Assembly (NCBI RefSeq): GCF_005144745.1
Contig: NZ_SWKK01000003.1
Coordinates: forward strand, 62,001 to 126,000
Length of the DNA: 64,000 nucleotides
Reading direction: 5' to 3'
DNA from: Flavobacterium sp. ASW18X
GTDB lineage: Bacteria > Bacteroidota > Bacteroidia > Flavobacteriales > Flavobacteriaceae
Shown: positions 52,071 through 60,087 of the stretch, in pieces
Numbering within the stretch: the stretch's first letter is position 1
How the letters are laid out: each line of letters opens with the position of its first letter
Notes under the pieces: generated by a model
What the model was told of the DNA's origin: nothing
The model's input: the letters and a program-made list of their open reading frames with translations, nothing else
Database searches by the model: none
Position numbers and translations under genes: made by a program

Positions 52071-53198
52071 ATGAAGGTAAATCAAGCAATACGCGGGGCA
52101 GGAGAAAACCAATGGACGTTTACTAAAACAGGCACTCTAAAAAAGCCTTTAGTTTTAATTTTTGGCGATAGATTTTTATTAGAGTCGCACACGGTTTTAG
52201 ATGAAGTAAGAGCCTTATATCCTGATGGAGACCTAATCTTTGGTACAACGTCTGGCGAAATATTAGGGCCACACGTGTTTGAAGAATCCATCACACTTAC
52301 GGCAATAGAATTAGAAAAAACCACCTATAAGATTGTTAGAGCTAATGTAAAGGAATATGCAGCCGTAGAGACGCTGGGTAATGCACTTGCCCAACAGTTA
52401 CCAAAGAAAAATCTAAAGCATATTTTCATTGTATCAGAAGGGAGTTTTGTAAACGGAAGCGGATTAATTAATGGCTTCAATCAAATACAAGATAGTACCA
52501 CTCCTATAACGGGTGGTTTGTGCGGAGATGGTGCTCGTTTTGAGCGCACCTTGGCGTCTTATAATGAAAACCCTAAAGAGGGAGAGGTTATTGCGGTTGG
52601 TTTTTATGGCGATACTTTAGAAGTTAGTTATGCTAATTTTGGTGGTTGGCATTCTTTTGGTCCCCAACGCAGCATCACAAAATCTGAAGGTAATATTCTT
52701 TTTGAAATTGATGGAAAACCTGCCCTGGATTTATACAAAATGTACTTGGGAGATAAGGCAGACCAATTACCACAAGCAGCTTTGCTTTATCCGCTTTCTG
52801 TGCAAACAGGCGCAGAAGAGCCGTTAACCCGTACAATTTTGAATATTGATGAAGATACAAATTCAATGATATTGGCGGGTGATGTGCCAGAAGGTGCAAA
52901 AGTGCAATTAATGATGTCTAGTACTAACGATATTGCAGAAGCAGCCCACAAGGCAGCCACTTTGGCAATGCGTAATAGAAAAAAAGCACCAGAATTAGCT
53001 TTGTTGGTAAGTTGTGTAGGTAGAAAATTAGTTTTAGCTGGTAGAACAGAAGAAGAGATAGAAGAGGTTCTAGATGTGGTAGGAGAGCAGGCCGCAATTA
53101 GTGGTTTTTATTCATATGGAGAAATGGCTCCCTTCTCTGGCAAGAATAATTGCCTTTTACACAATCAAACCATGACGCTAACTTTAATAAGCGAGTAA
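52071..53198 (+). CDS. FIST-domain sensor protein (NosP-like)
   Basis: The protein has 375 residues, with FIST_N (about 30-220: KPLVLIFGDRFLLE, then DLIFGTTSGEILG and FNQIQDSTTPITGGLCGDGA) and FIST_C (about 225-370, ending GEMAPFSGKNNCLLHNQTMT). FIST proteins are ligand sensors. One subgroup, NosP, binds haem and nitric oxide and controls a neighbouring kinase. The haem ligand of NosP cannot be assigned by eye, so identity as NosP is a hypothesis supported by the adjacent H-NOX and kinases. It lies one base after the first kinase gene and one base before the second. Confidence 0.88.
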   Translation: MKVNQAIRGAGENQWTFTKTGTLKKPLVLIFGDRFLLESHTVLDEVRALYPDGDLIFGTTSGEILGPHVFEESITLTAIELEKTTYKIVRANVKEYAAVETLGNALAQQLPKKNLKHIFIVSEGSFVNGSGLINGFNQIQDSTTPITGGLCGDGARFERTLASYNENPKEGEVIAVGFYGDTLEVSYANFGGWHSFGPQRSITKSEGNILFEIDGKPALDLYKMYLGDKADQLPQAALLYPLSVQTGAEEPLTRTILNIDEDTNSMILAGDVPEGAKVQLMMSSTNDIAEAAHKAATLAMRNRKKAPELALLVSCVGRKLVLAGRTEEEIEEVLDVVGEQAAISGFYSYGEMAPFSGKNNCLLHNQTMTLTLISE

Positions 53199-53199
53199 T

Positions 53200-54243
53200 A
53201 TGCATTCTTTACTTAAAAGACAGATACGCAAGTTTTTGCCAGAGCAGTTTAAGGATGCTAAAGAATTAGAGGCTTTTTTGGCAGCAATAGCATCTTCTTA
53301 TGAGGATTATGATGATAAGTTGGCGATGATACAGCGTGCTACAGCCTTGAGCTCAAAAGAATTGTATGTAGCTAACCAACGTTTAAATAAAGAAACAGAT
53401 AGGCAGCAATCCATATTAGATGCGCTAAGTAAGGTTATAAAAGAAATGGACCAGAATACGACTCAGTTGTTAGATGAAGATGTGTTTGATCCACAAAAAT
53501 TAGCAGAAAACATAGAAAAACAAACCAAGCGTATAATTGAAATAAGTGGAGAGAAAGCTATTTTGTTAGAGAATCTGGAGCGTAAAAATGAGAGTTTAAA
53601 TAATTACGCCCATATGGTATCTCATGATCTAAAGTCACCTATACGCAATGTACATTCTTTGGTAGGGTGGATTTACGATGATGCAAGCCAAGAAACCAAA
53701 GCTAGTTTTGGACCAAGCTTCGATTTAATATTTCAGAATCTAACCAAAATGGATGGTTTAATAGATGGCATTTTAAAACATGCAACCATAGATTCGTCAG
53801 AGGAACATGTTAGAGATATCAATCTAAATAAGCTTCTTTTTGAAATTAAACAGACTATTTATGTTCCCGATAACGTTACCATTACTATAGCGCCAGATTT
53901 GCCAGTTTTAAAGGCTGATACTTACAGATTAGAGCAATTGTTCAAAAATTTATTTACCAATGCTATAGCGGCTTTAGAGGGTGAGGTTAATGGTCTTATT
54001 GCGGTTTCTGCAGAAGAATTACCTGCACATTATAAATTTACAGTAAGTGACAATGGTAAAGGCATCCCAGAGCATTTGCAAGAGGGAATCTTTACTATGT
54101 TTAAAAAATTAGAGAACGATGCAACAGCCACAGGAATAGGACTGGCATTGGTTAAAAAAATAATTAATTATTACAAAGGAGAAATTTGGTTGTCTTCTAA
54201 TGAAGGTGAAGGAACTCAATTTTATTTTACCTTGGCAAAATAA
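53200..54243 (+). CDS. Histidine kinase, likely partner of the FIST protein
   Basis: The protein has 347 residues and no membrane segment or PAS domain. The N-terminal 130 residues are helical (FLAAIASSYEDYDDKLAMIQ, then ALSSKELYVANQRLNKETDR), a coil that resembles the one in the PAS kinase. The H-box is LNNYAHMVSHDLKSPIRNV, and the HATPase has FKNLFTNAI, DNGKGIPE and ATGIGLALVKKIINYY. Because it lacks its own sensor domain, it probably takes its signal from the FIST protein, as reported for NosP-kinase pairs. Confidence 0.9.
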   Translation: MHSLLKRQIRKFLPEQFKDAKELEAFLAAIASSYEDYDDKLAMIQRATALSSKELYVANQRLNKETDRQQSILDALSKVIKEMDQNTTQLLDEDVFDPQKLAENIEKQTKRIIEISGEKAILLENLERKNESLNNYAHMVSHDLKSPIRNVHSLVGWIYDDASQETKASFGPSFDLIFQNLTKMDGLIDGILKHATIDSSEEHVRDINLNKLLFEIKQTIYVPDNVTITIAPDLPVLKADTYRLEQLFKNLFTNAIAALEGEVNGLIAVSAEELPAHYKFTVSDNGKGIPEHLQEGIFTMFKKLENDATATGIGLALVKKIINYYKGEIWLSSNEGEGTQFYFTLAK

Positions 54244-54251
54244 GTGCATTA

Positions 54252-54578
54252 ATGGCAGAGGAAACACCCAATTTAAAGTATTTAGAAAATTTATCTGCGG
54301 GCAATGAAGTAATGATGCAGCGTTTGTGGAACGTTGTGAAAGAAGAGTTTCCTGTAGAAAAAAAGGCCTACGAAAACGCCATGAAACAAGCTGCGTTTAA
54401 AGAAGCGGCAGAATTAGTACATAAAATAAAAAATAAAATAGGTATTTTAGGATTAAATACCAGTTATACCACCGCCAAAGCGTATGAAGAGGGGTTAAAG
54501 ATTGGAGATTTCACCAATCAAAAGGATTTTGAGCAAGCACTATTGGTACTAACAGATTTTATAAAAAAAACTGAGTAG
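54252..54578 (+). CDS. Hpt phosphotransfer protein (first copy)
   Basis: The protein has 108 residues and is all helical. The phosphotransfer site is H57 in AAELVHKIKNKIGILG, the Hpt H-x-x-K-G-like motif (N and K replace the usual residues after it). It is 8 bp after the second kinase and 1 bp before the LytTR regulator. It probably relays phosphate from one or both kinases to that regulator. It resembles the second copy at 55697 (same PNxKYxE start and H-K-x-K-x-K site). Confidence 0.85.
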   Translation: MAEETPNLKYLENLSAGNEVMMQRLWNVVKEEFPVEKKAYENAMKQAAFKEAAELVHKIKNKIGILGLNTSYTTAKAYEEGLKIGDFTNQKDFEQALLVLTDFIKKTE

Positions 54579-54579
54579 C

Positions 54580-55302
54580 ATGAACTGTATTATAATAGAT
54601 GACGAATTGCTTTCCCAAGAAATCATGGCGCAATTGATTGAGGGGCAAACAGAAATGGAATTGGCTCAAAAGTTTCCTAGTTGCATTGCAGCTTTAAAAT
54701 TTTTGGGGGATAATGAAGTAGACATCATTTTTCTAGATTTACACATGAAGGATTTTTCTGGAATCGATTTTTTAAAAACGATAAAACAAAATCAAAAGGT
54801 GGTGTTAACCACCTCTGACCCTTCCTTTGCTTCTGCTTCTTATGAGTACGATAACATAATAGATTACTTAGTAAAACCTATAACTCCAGAACGTTTCGCA
54901 AAGACAGTAGAACGTATTAATAATGCAGTAGCATTACCAGAGTCTAAAACGATAAACTATGGAGGAGCTAAAAAAGAAGGACAAAAAGGGGGGGAACTAT
55001 TTATCAATATAGACAGGCGTTTAATAAAAATTAAGTATCAAGATATTCTTTTTGTAGAAGCAAAAGGGGATTACATAAATGTTAGAACAGTGAAAGAAGA
55101 TTTTAGGGTACATTCTACCTTAAAAAAGATTACGGAAAAGCTGCCAGAATCGCTGTTTATGCAGATTCACCGTTCTTATGTAATCAACTTTACTAAGATA
55201 ATAGATATACAAGATAATAGTGTTTTAATAGAAAAAAGCGTAATTCCTATTAGCCGCTCTCAGCGACCTAATCTTATGAAAAGATTAAATCTTTTACAAT
55301 AA
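54580..55302 (+). CDS. LytTR-family response regulator
   Basis: The protein has 240 residues: receiver domain (D7, D8, phosphoacceptor D53 in IIFLDLHMKDFSG, Lys in YLVKPITPERF) and a LytTR DNA-binding domain (about 135-240: KYQDILFVEAKGDYINVRTV, then MQIHRSYVINFTKI). It is the only DNA-binding member of this operon, so it is the likely transcriptional output of the relay. Candidate targets include the inverted repeat at 55315-55352 just downstream of its own gene. Confidence 0.93.
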   Translation: MNCIIIDDELLSQEIMAQLIEGQTEMELAQKFPSCIAALKFLGDNEVDIIFLDLHMKDFSGIDFLKTIKQNQKVVLTTSDPSFASASYEYDNIIDYLVKPITPERFAKTVERINNAVALPESKTINYGGAKKEGQKGGELFINIDRRLIKIKYQDILFVEAKGDYINVRTVKEDFRVHSTLKKITEKLPESLFMQIHRSYVINFTKIIDIQDNSVLIEKSVIPISRSQRPNLMKRLNLLQ

Positions 55303-55314
55303 AAGTAAGAAAAT

Positions 55315-55352
55315 ACGTTATTATATAGCATTTATTGATAAAGTAATAACGT
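55315..55352. promoter_or_regulatory. Inverted repeat upstream of the STAS/Hpt pair
   Basis: Perfect 9-bp arms ACGTTATTA (55315-55323) and TAATAACGT (55344-55352) are separated by 20 bases, and the second arm ends 11 bp before the STAS start. There is no T run, so it is not a terminator; it is a candidate binding site for a dimeric regulator such as the adjacent LytTR protein. Confidence 0.35.
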
Positions 55353-55363
55353 AAACTGAAATT

Positions 55364-55666
55364 ATGGCAATAGAAGTACTAGAACGTGGAGACCTGTATG
55401 AAGTAAGAGGTAGTTTAAACAAAGAGAATGTAGGTTCTGCAAGAGCGTACTTTAATTCATTATTAGAAACTAAGGAGGTTTTACTCATTAGTTTAGAGTA
55501 TTTAGAAGAGTTAGACCAAGAAGCGGCTTTGTTTCTAGAAAATTTTTACAGGGCAGCAGCAAGTCAAAATAAAGTGGCTTTGTTTTTTGGTTCTCATAAT
55601 GATGCTGTAATGGCTACTATGAAAGCTTGTAAAACGGCTTATATTTTAAGTGCAGATAGATATTAA
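55364..55666 (+). CDS. STAS-like protein (first copy)
   Basis: This is a 100-residue soluble protein. The alternating strands and helices (YEVRGSLNKENVGSARAYFN, then LISLEYLEELDQEAALFLEN) match a STAS (anti-sigma-factor-antagonist-like) fold. At the position of the usual phosphorylated Ser (D-S-x-G) it reads LDQEAA, so regulation by Ser phosphorylation is unlikely. It lies 25-31 bp before the second Hpt gene. It could be a docking partner for kinases or glycosyltransferases. Confidence 0.7.
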   Translation: MAIEVLERGDLYEVRGSLNKENVGSARAYFNSLLETKEVLLISLEYLEELDQEAALFLENFYRAAASQNKVALFFGSHNDAVMATMKACKTAYILSADRY

Positions 55667-55696
55667 GAATTAAAAACTTTACCATCATTCTTGGCT

Positions 55697-56014
55697 ATGG
55701 AACAACCAAACATTAAATATATAGAAGACGTTGCGGGATCAGATGCTGATTTTAAAGCCAACTTTATTCAGATTTTAAAGATGGAATTCCCAGATGAGTT
55801 TGTGCATTATAAGAACATGTATGCAGCTAAAAACCATATAGAGACGGCTGCAATTGTACATAAGCTTAAACATAAGCTTAATATAGTTGGCTTACAAGAT
55901 GGCTATAGAATGGCGGTTACCTATGAAGAAGAATTAAAGAAGGGTAAAGACGCTATGCATACAGATTTTCTACCCATTTTAGAAGTTGCTGGAGCCTTTA
56001 TTTCTACTTTGTAA
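55697..56014 (+). CDS. Hpt phosphotransfer protein (second copy)
   Basis: The protein is 105 residues from ATG 55697 (a TTG at 55691 is in frame). H55 in AAIVHKLKHKLNIVG is the phosphotransfer histidine. The protein is a close parallel of the Hpt protein at 54252 (PNIKYIEDV versus PNLKYLENL). It is the last gene of the signalling block before a bidirectional terminator. It may serve another regulator, such as the receiver-glycosyltransferase fusion at 61370. Confidence 0.8.
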   Translation: MEQPNIKYIEDVAGSDADFKANFIQILKMEFPDEFVHYKNMYAAKNHIETAAIVHKLKHKLNIVGLQDGYRMAVTYEEELKKGKDAMHTDFLPILEVAGAFISTL

Positions 56015-56032
56015 ATTGTTGTTTTAAAGCAT

Positions 56033-56066
56033 AAAAAAAGCGCATCTTTTAAGATGCGCTTTTTTT
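56033..56066. terminator. Bidirectional terminator between the second Hpt gene and the TPR/barrel gene
   Basis: AGCGCATCTT and AAGATGCGCT arms are preceded by an A run and followed by a T run, so it can stop transcription from both converging genes. Confidence 0.93.
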
Positions 56067-56069
56067 GTT

Positions 56070-58160
56070 TTATTCCGTTTTTTCTAGAAGTGCCATTTGA
56101 TCATTAAATAAGCTCTTGAAAAATAAGGGCTTTTCTGTAATGTTCCATTTTAATCGTAAGCCCATTTCTGTAAACTGAAATCCTGCACCAATAGCTGAGG
56201 CAATATTACTGTATTTACCGTAGGCCGTTAGGTTAAGTCTCTTACTAAAGTTATGGGTAATTCCTGCTTCTGCTCGGTATATTACGGTTAAATCGTCTTG
56301 TTCCACTTTTTGTAAACCACCTGCTGCACTTACATAACCCTTAGTGTCTACCGTTAGGTTGCCTCTTAAATCACCGAATAGTTCCAAATTTTTATAACTA
56401 GATGGACTAAAGTAGATTGTTGGTACTTGGTCTTTAAAAGAAAGGTATTGAAAATTTATACCAACCTTTAGGGCTGGCTTTTTCATAAGGTTATAATACA
56501 AAGATGTAAATAGTAACTGTCTAACATTATCATCTGTTTGGGTGGTGTAAATGGCCTGGGTATACCAACCTAAATTAAAGTTGGTGCCTAAATTATAAGT
56601 TAAACCATAATGGTTCATTACTATTTGCCTCTTAATAAGTTCTGCGTTAAAAGCCTGTACTTCTCTTTTATAATTCAACTCAAGGCTATTAAGTTTAAAA
56701 GGCTTTGTTTGTAATTTGGCTTCTAGTATAGAAGACACATATGTACTATCAGAAAAATTGGCCGCATACACCCCAGCATTACCAAGTAAATCTACGTTGG
56801 GCATTAGTTTATATCTAGCACCTACAGTGAAGGTATGCGAACTTGCTTTGTTTACAGTAACTTCATTTTCACTGGTACGGTATTGGTAACTAGCACTTGT
56901 TTTTACTTTGGGTGTAAACGGGATGTTTACAGAGGTAGTACTTGCCCAGGCAATGTTGTTGCCGTTATCAAAGGTGTATTGTAACCATTCTTCTGCCATA
57001 GGAGAATTTTGATTGTTTAAACGTTCTATAAAACCAATAGCATCTTTTTGGTTCTCGTATATTTTTAAGGTGTTAAAAGCATTTTCATAAGCAGGAATTA
57101 AATTATCAGAGGCAAACATAGCGTTGGCCATACCCATATTTCCGTCAAAAGAAGTACTGTCTTTTTCTAAAATAACATCATAGTTATTAATACTGGATTT
57201 AAAATCACCAGTATACATACCTAAAGTAGAGCGTAAAAGTATTAACCATTGTTCGTTAGGGAATTCTTTTTCTAATGCCTCTATAGTATTCCTAGCTACT
57301 ACATATTTCTGATTCCAGATTAAAGCTTGTACATATCTATTGTGTGTTGCGGTAACTTCATTTTTTTCTGTTTCTGGTCTTAAGGTAGCCATCGCTTTTT
57401 CAGCGGTGGCAAGTGCCTCCTTGTCTTCTTCTTTTAAATGTTGTGCTAGAGCAATGCCGTTAAGAGCAATAATACTATCCTTATTAGTAGTAGCCATTTT
57501 TTTATAGGTAGCTATTTGCTTATCATGCTCTTTGGTCATTAAGTAAAGATTAGCTAAGTTTTGTAGCGCTTGCTTATCGTCTGGGTAATCAACAAAAACT
57601 TTTTTCAATAATTGCTCAGAATTTTTGTATTCTTCCTTTTTAGATAGTTGATAGGCGTACCCTAGATAGATATACTTACGCGATATTTTTGCACTTTCGT
57701 TTTCTGGATTTAAGGCAATAGCTTTGTTTACCCATTCTAAAGCATCTGTATATTCTTGTAAGTTAGAAAGGGTGTTGGCCATGCCTAATACTGCACCATA
57801 TTTATTTGGGTGGTCTTGATTCAATTTTAAAAAGAGTGGCTTTGCAGCCTTAAAATCTTTTGCCCACAGATAAGCTTCGCAATAATTAGAAGCTATTTCA
57901 AAATCTCCAGGATAATCTTTCAATAATCCTTCAAAATAAGTAATTGCCTCTTTGGGAGCACCACTTAGTCCTAAAGCTCTACCATAGCATAAGCGGGCAG
58001 TTTTATTATTGGGGTCTTCTTTTAAATAGTCTGCAAAGAAATCTTTGCCTGCTGCAAAGTCTCCTTTTTCTAGTAAGGCAAAACCTTTGGTAATGTCTAT
58101 TTGGGCAAAAACAGACATATACGTACTTAAGGTAATTAGCAAAATAATACTTTGTTTCAT
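56070..58160 (-). CDS. TPR protein with C-terminal outer-membrane beta-barrel (YaiO-like)
   Basis: The protein has 696 residues. A signal peptide (about 1-19, IILLITLSTYMSVFAQ) is followed by tetratricopeptide repeats (about 22-330, for example FALLEKGDFAAGKDFFADYL and WVNKAIALNPENESA). The C-terminal third is rich in alternating beta strands and ends with TEKPLFFKSLF, consistent with a YaiO-type barrel. TPR-plus-barrel proteins export exopolysaccharide (PgaA, AlgK/E-like logic), which fits the flippase and glycosyltransferase genes on the other side. Export function is inferred. Confidence 0.85.
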   Translation of the reverse strand: MKQSIILLITLSTYMSVFAQIDITKGFALLEKGDFAAGKDFFADYLKEDPNNKTARLCYGRALGLSGAPKEAITYFEGLLKDYPGDFEIASNYCEAYLWAKDFKAAKPLFLKLNQDHPNKYGAVLGMANTLSNLQEYTDALEWVNKAIALNPENESAKISRKYIYLGYAYQLSKKEEYKNSEQLLKKVFVDYPDDKQALQNLANLYLMTKEHDKQIATYKKMATTNKDSIIALNGIALAQHLKEEDKEALATAEKAMATLRPETEKNEVTATHNRYVQALIWNQKYVVARNTIEALEKEFPNEQWLILLRSTLGMYTGDFKSSINNYDVILEKDSTSFDGNMGMANAMFASDNLIPAYENAFNTLKIYENQKDAIGFIERLNNQNSPMAEEWLQYTFDNGNNIAWASTTSVNIPFTPKVKTSASYQYRTSENEVTVNKASSHTFTVGARYKLMPNVDLLGNAGVYAANFSDSTYVSSILEAKLQTKPFKLNSLELNYKREVQAFNAELIKRQIVMNHYGLTYNLGTNFNLGWYTQAIYTTQTDDNVRQLLFTSLYYNLMKKPALKVGINFQYLSFKDQVPTIYFSPSSYKNLELFGDLRGNLTVDTKGYVSAAGGLQKVEQDDLTVIYRAEAGITHNFSKRLNLTAYGKYSNIASAIGAGFQFTEMGLRLKWNITEKPLFFKSLFNDQMALLEKTE

Positions 58161-58556
58161 AAAAAGTAGGGTTAATACTACAAAAAATAACGACGCTTTT
58201 TCAATTTTATTAGCATTGTTTGGTATTAATAAAGTTAATTATAGGATAATCCTTTTCAATAGACAGTTATTTTACACTCATCTATAGTTAATGGTTATTG
58301 GTCTTTGTTGCTGATGCATAATGGCTTATAATGGAAATATTTGTAGAACCTGCTAAGCAATAAGTTTACTATTTATTGTAAGGTAGGTGAACCTTTCCTT
58401 TTTAGAAAAGTATGTACATGCCGTAGGATTTTGGAATAGAGCACACGTTTTTCATCGAAAAGTAAGTAAAAGATTACAATAATATTAAGATAAAACGTTA
58501 TCTAGGTATTATGCCTGTGTTTGGCAAACCCAAATTAAACTTAAAACCTAAAAAAA
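58161..58556. other. 396-bp divergent intergenic region
   Basis: It lies between the divergent TPR/barrel and STAS genes and must hold both promoters. No gene is visible. The one feature that stands out is ACGTTA-N6-TATTAT at 58495-58512. No exact TAnnTTTG element with a good -33 was found on either strand. Confidence 0.6.
58495..58512 (+). promoter_or_regulatory. ACGTTA-N6-TATTA motif upstream of the STAS/flippase operon
   Basis: It is the same arrangement as at 49163-49180 before H-NOX and starts 62 bp before the STAS ATG. It is a candidate shared regulatory site linking the sensor operon to the polysaccharide operon. Confidence 0.3.
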
Positions 58557-58829
58557 ATGGCATTACAAATTAAAGAAACAAACAATATCATCTTTATAGA
58601 GGGTAGCCTATCTACCTCTAACTTAATTAGTCTGCGTAGCTATCTAATGCCGCTCCTAGAATCTGGAGCACAACTTACATTGAACATGGATGGCGTAGTA
58701 GAAATTAATAATGAAGTGGTTAAAGAAATGCACGCACTTAAAAGATTTGCATTTGAGGTTAACGCAGGAATAAACTACGTTTCTACCACACAGAAAGATT
58801 TGTATAAATATAAAATTGCCAAGGCATAA
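58557..58829 (+). CDS. STAS-like protein (second copy)
   Basis: The protein has 90 residues. STAS-like strands and helices are visible (FIEGSLSTSNLISLRSYLMP, then LTLNMDGVVEINNEVVKEMH). As in the copy at 55364, the phosphorylatable Ser is missing: the site reads INNEVV. The two copies share the layout G-S-L-x-x-x-N near residue 17. It begins the flippase/glycosyltransferase operon, 3 bp before the flippase gene. A regulatory contact with the polysaccharide enzymes is plausible. Confidence 0.7.
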   Translation: MALQIKETNNIIFIEGSLSTSNLISLRSYLMPLLESGAQLTLNMDGVVEINNEVVKEMHALKRFAFEVNAGINYVSTTQKDLYKYKIAKA

Positions 58830-58832
58830 GTT

Positions 58833-60086
58833 ATGGAAGCTATCCGTTCCATATCTAGAAAATTAAGTCCCGAGCAAGTATTTATGCTTAGTGTCATTGT
58901 CGTAAACGGTGGTAACTATTTGTATAATTTGTTGTTGGGTAGAGTTTTAGGTCCTGTAGCTTTTGCAGAAGCAGCTCTTTTAATTACCCTACTGTTAGTG
59001 TTGTCTTTTGTTGGGATGACCTTTCAATTGACAGCGGCCAAATTTGCTGTAGAATTTTCAGGAGATTCTTGGTTGGGCTTTAAAAACAAAACGCTTAAAT
59101 GGGTACTTATTTTTGGTGCTTTAATTGCTTTAGCCGTTGCGTTAAGTTCAGGATATTTAAAGGCCTTATTCCACACCAATAGTGGTCTAATGTTTATTGT
59201 TTTTGCCTTGGGCATACCTGTTTACTTTTTTATGAGTCTTAATCGTGGTATTTATCAAGGAAGACAAAATTATAGGCCGCTATCCACAACTTATCAAACA
59301 GAGATGTGGAGCCGATTAATACTTACTCTGGTACTTGTATATGTATTACCATGGGAGCCCGGATTATTAGTAGCTATTGGTATTTTGGTAAGTTTCTTTT
59401 TCGGTTTGTTTCCTTCAGAAATAAAATCATTAAAAATTGATTCTGAACAGAAACTGACTTCAGAGGAGCAAAAACACGTTTTACGCTTTATGCTACTAAC
59501 CGCTAGTTATGAGTTAACGCAAATCATCATAAATAATAGTGATATACTTTTAGTAAAGCATTTTTTTGAGGCCAAACCAGCAGGTCTTTATGCCTCCTTA
59601 GCTTTAATTGGTAGGGTAGTTTATTTTGCTGCATGGATGTTTGTAATGTTATTGTTGCCTACCGTAATTAAAAATAGAAAAGAAGGTATACCTACAGCCC
59701 CAGTATTGTTTAAATACGTAAGTTACATCGGTGCTATGGCCATAGTTATAGTAAGTGTTTGTGCAATAATGCCGGAAACAGTGGTAAATGTAATGTTTGG
59801 TAAAGAATATTTAGAAGTTGCTCATTTACTATGGAAATATGCTCTTGCCACTTCATTATTTGCCTTAAGTAATATCTTTGCGTATTATTTTTTGTCTTTA
59901 GATCAATATGTGCCTGTAATCCTATCTGGAATATTAGGTATGTCTCAAATACTACTTATCATTTTCTTTCATGATAGTCTTAACACTGTTATCATTATGC
60001 AAATCATTGCTATGGCAGTGCTGTTGTTTGTTCAATTAGGCTATTTCTTAAGAAAGGAAGTGTTCTTAACCCCCAAAACAAAGTAA
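58833..60086 (+). CDS. Polysaccharide flippase (Wzx/MATE-like)
   Basis: The protein has 417 residues with about 12 transmembrane helices (for example EAALLITLLLVLSFVGMTF, then WVLIFGALIALAVALSSGYL, and VSYIGAMAIVIVSVCAIMP). It fits the oligosaccharide flippase/polysaccharide biosynthesis family of the MOP superfamily. It would move a lipid-linked sugar across the inner membrane. It sits between the STAS gene and the GT4 gene with 1-3 bp gaps, so the three are one operon. Substrate unknown. Confidence 0.88.
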   Translation: MEAIRSISRKLSPEQVFMLSVIVVNGGNYLYNLLLGRVLGPVAFAEAALLITLLLVLSFVGMTFQLTAAKFAVEFSGDSWLGFKNKTLKWVLIFGALIALAVALSSGYLKALFHTNSGLMFIVFALGIPVYFFMSLNRGIYQGRQNYRPLSTTYQTEMWSRLILTLVLVYVLPWEPGLLVAIGILVSFFFGLFPSEIKSLKIDSEQKLTSEEQKHVLRFMLLTASYELTQIIINNSDILLVKHFFEAKPAGLYASLALIGRVVYFAAWMFVMLLLPTVIKNRKEGIPTAPVLFKYVSYIGAMAIVIVSVCAIMPETVVNVMFGKEYLEVAHLLWKYALATSLFALSNIFAYYFLSLDQYVPVILSGILGMSQILLIIFFHDSLNTVIIMQIIAMAVLLFVQLGYFLRKEVFLTPKTK

Positions 60087-60087
60087 C

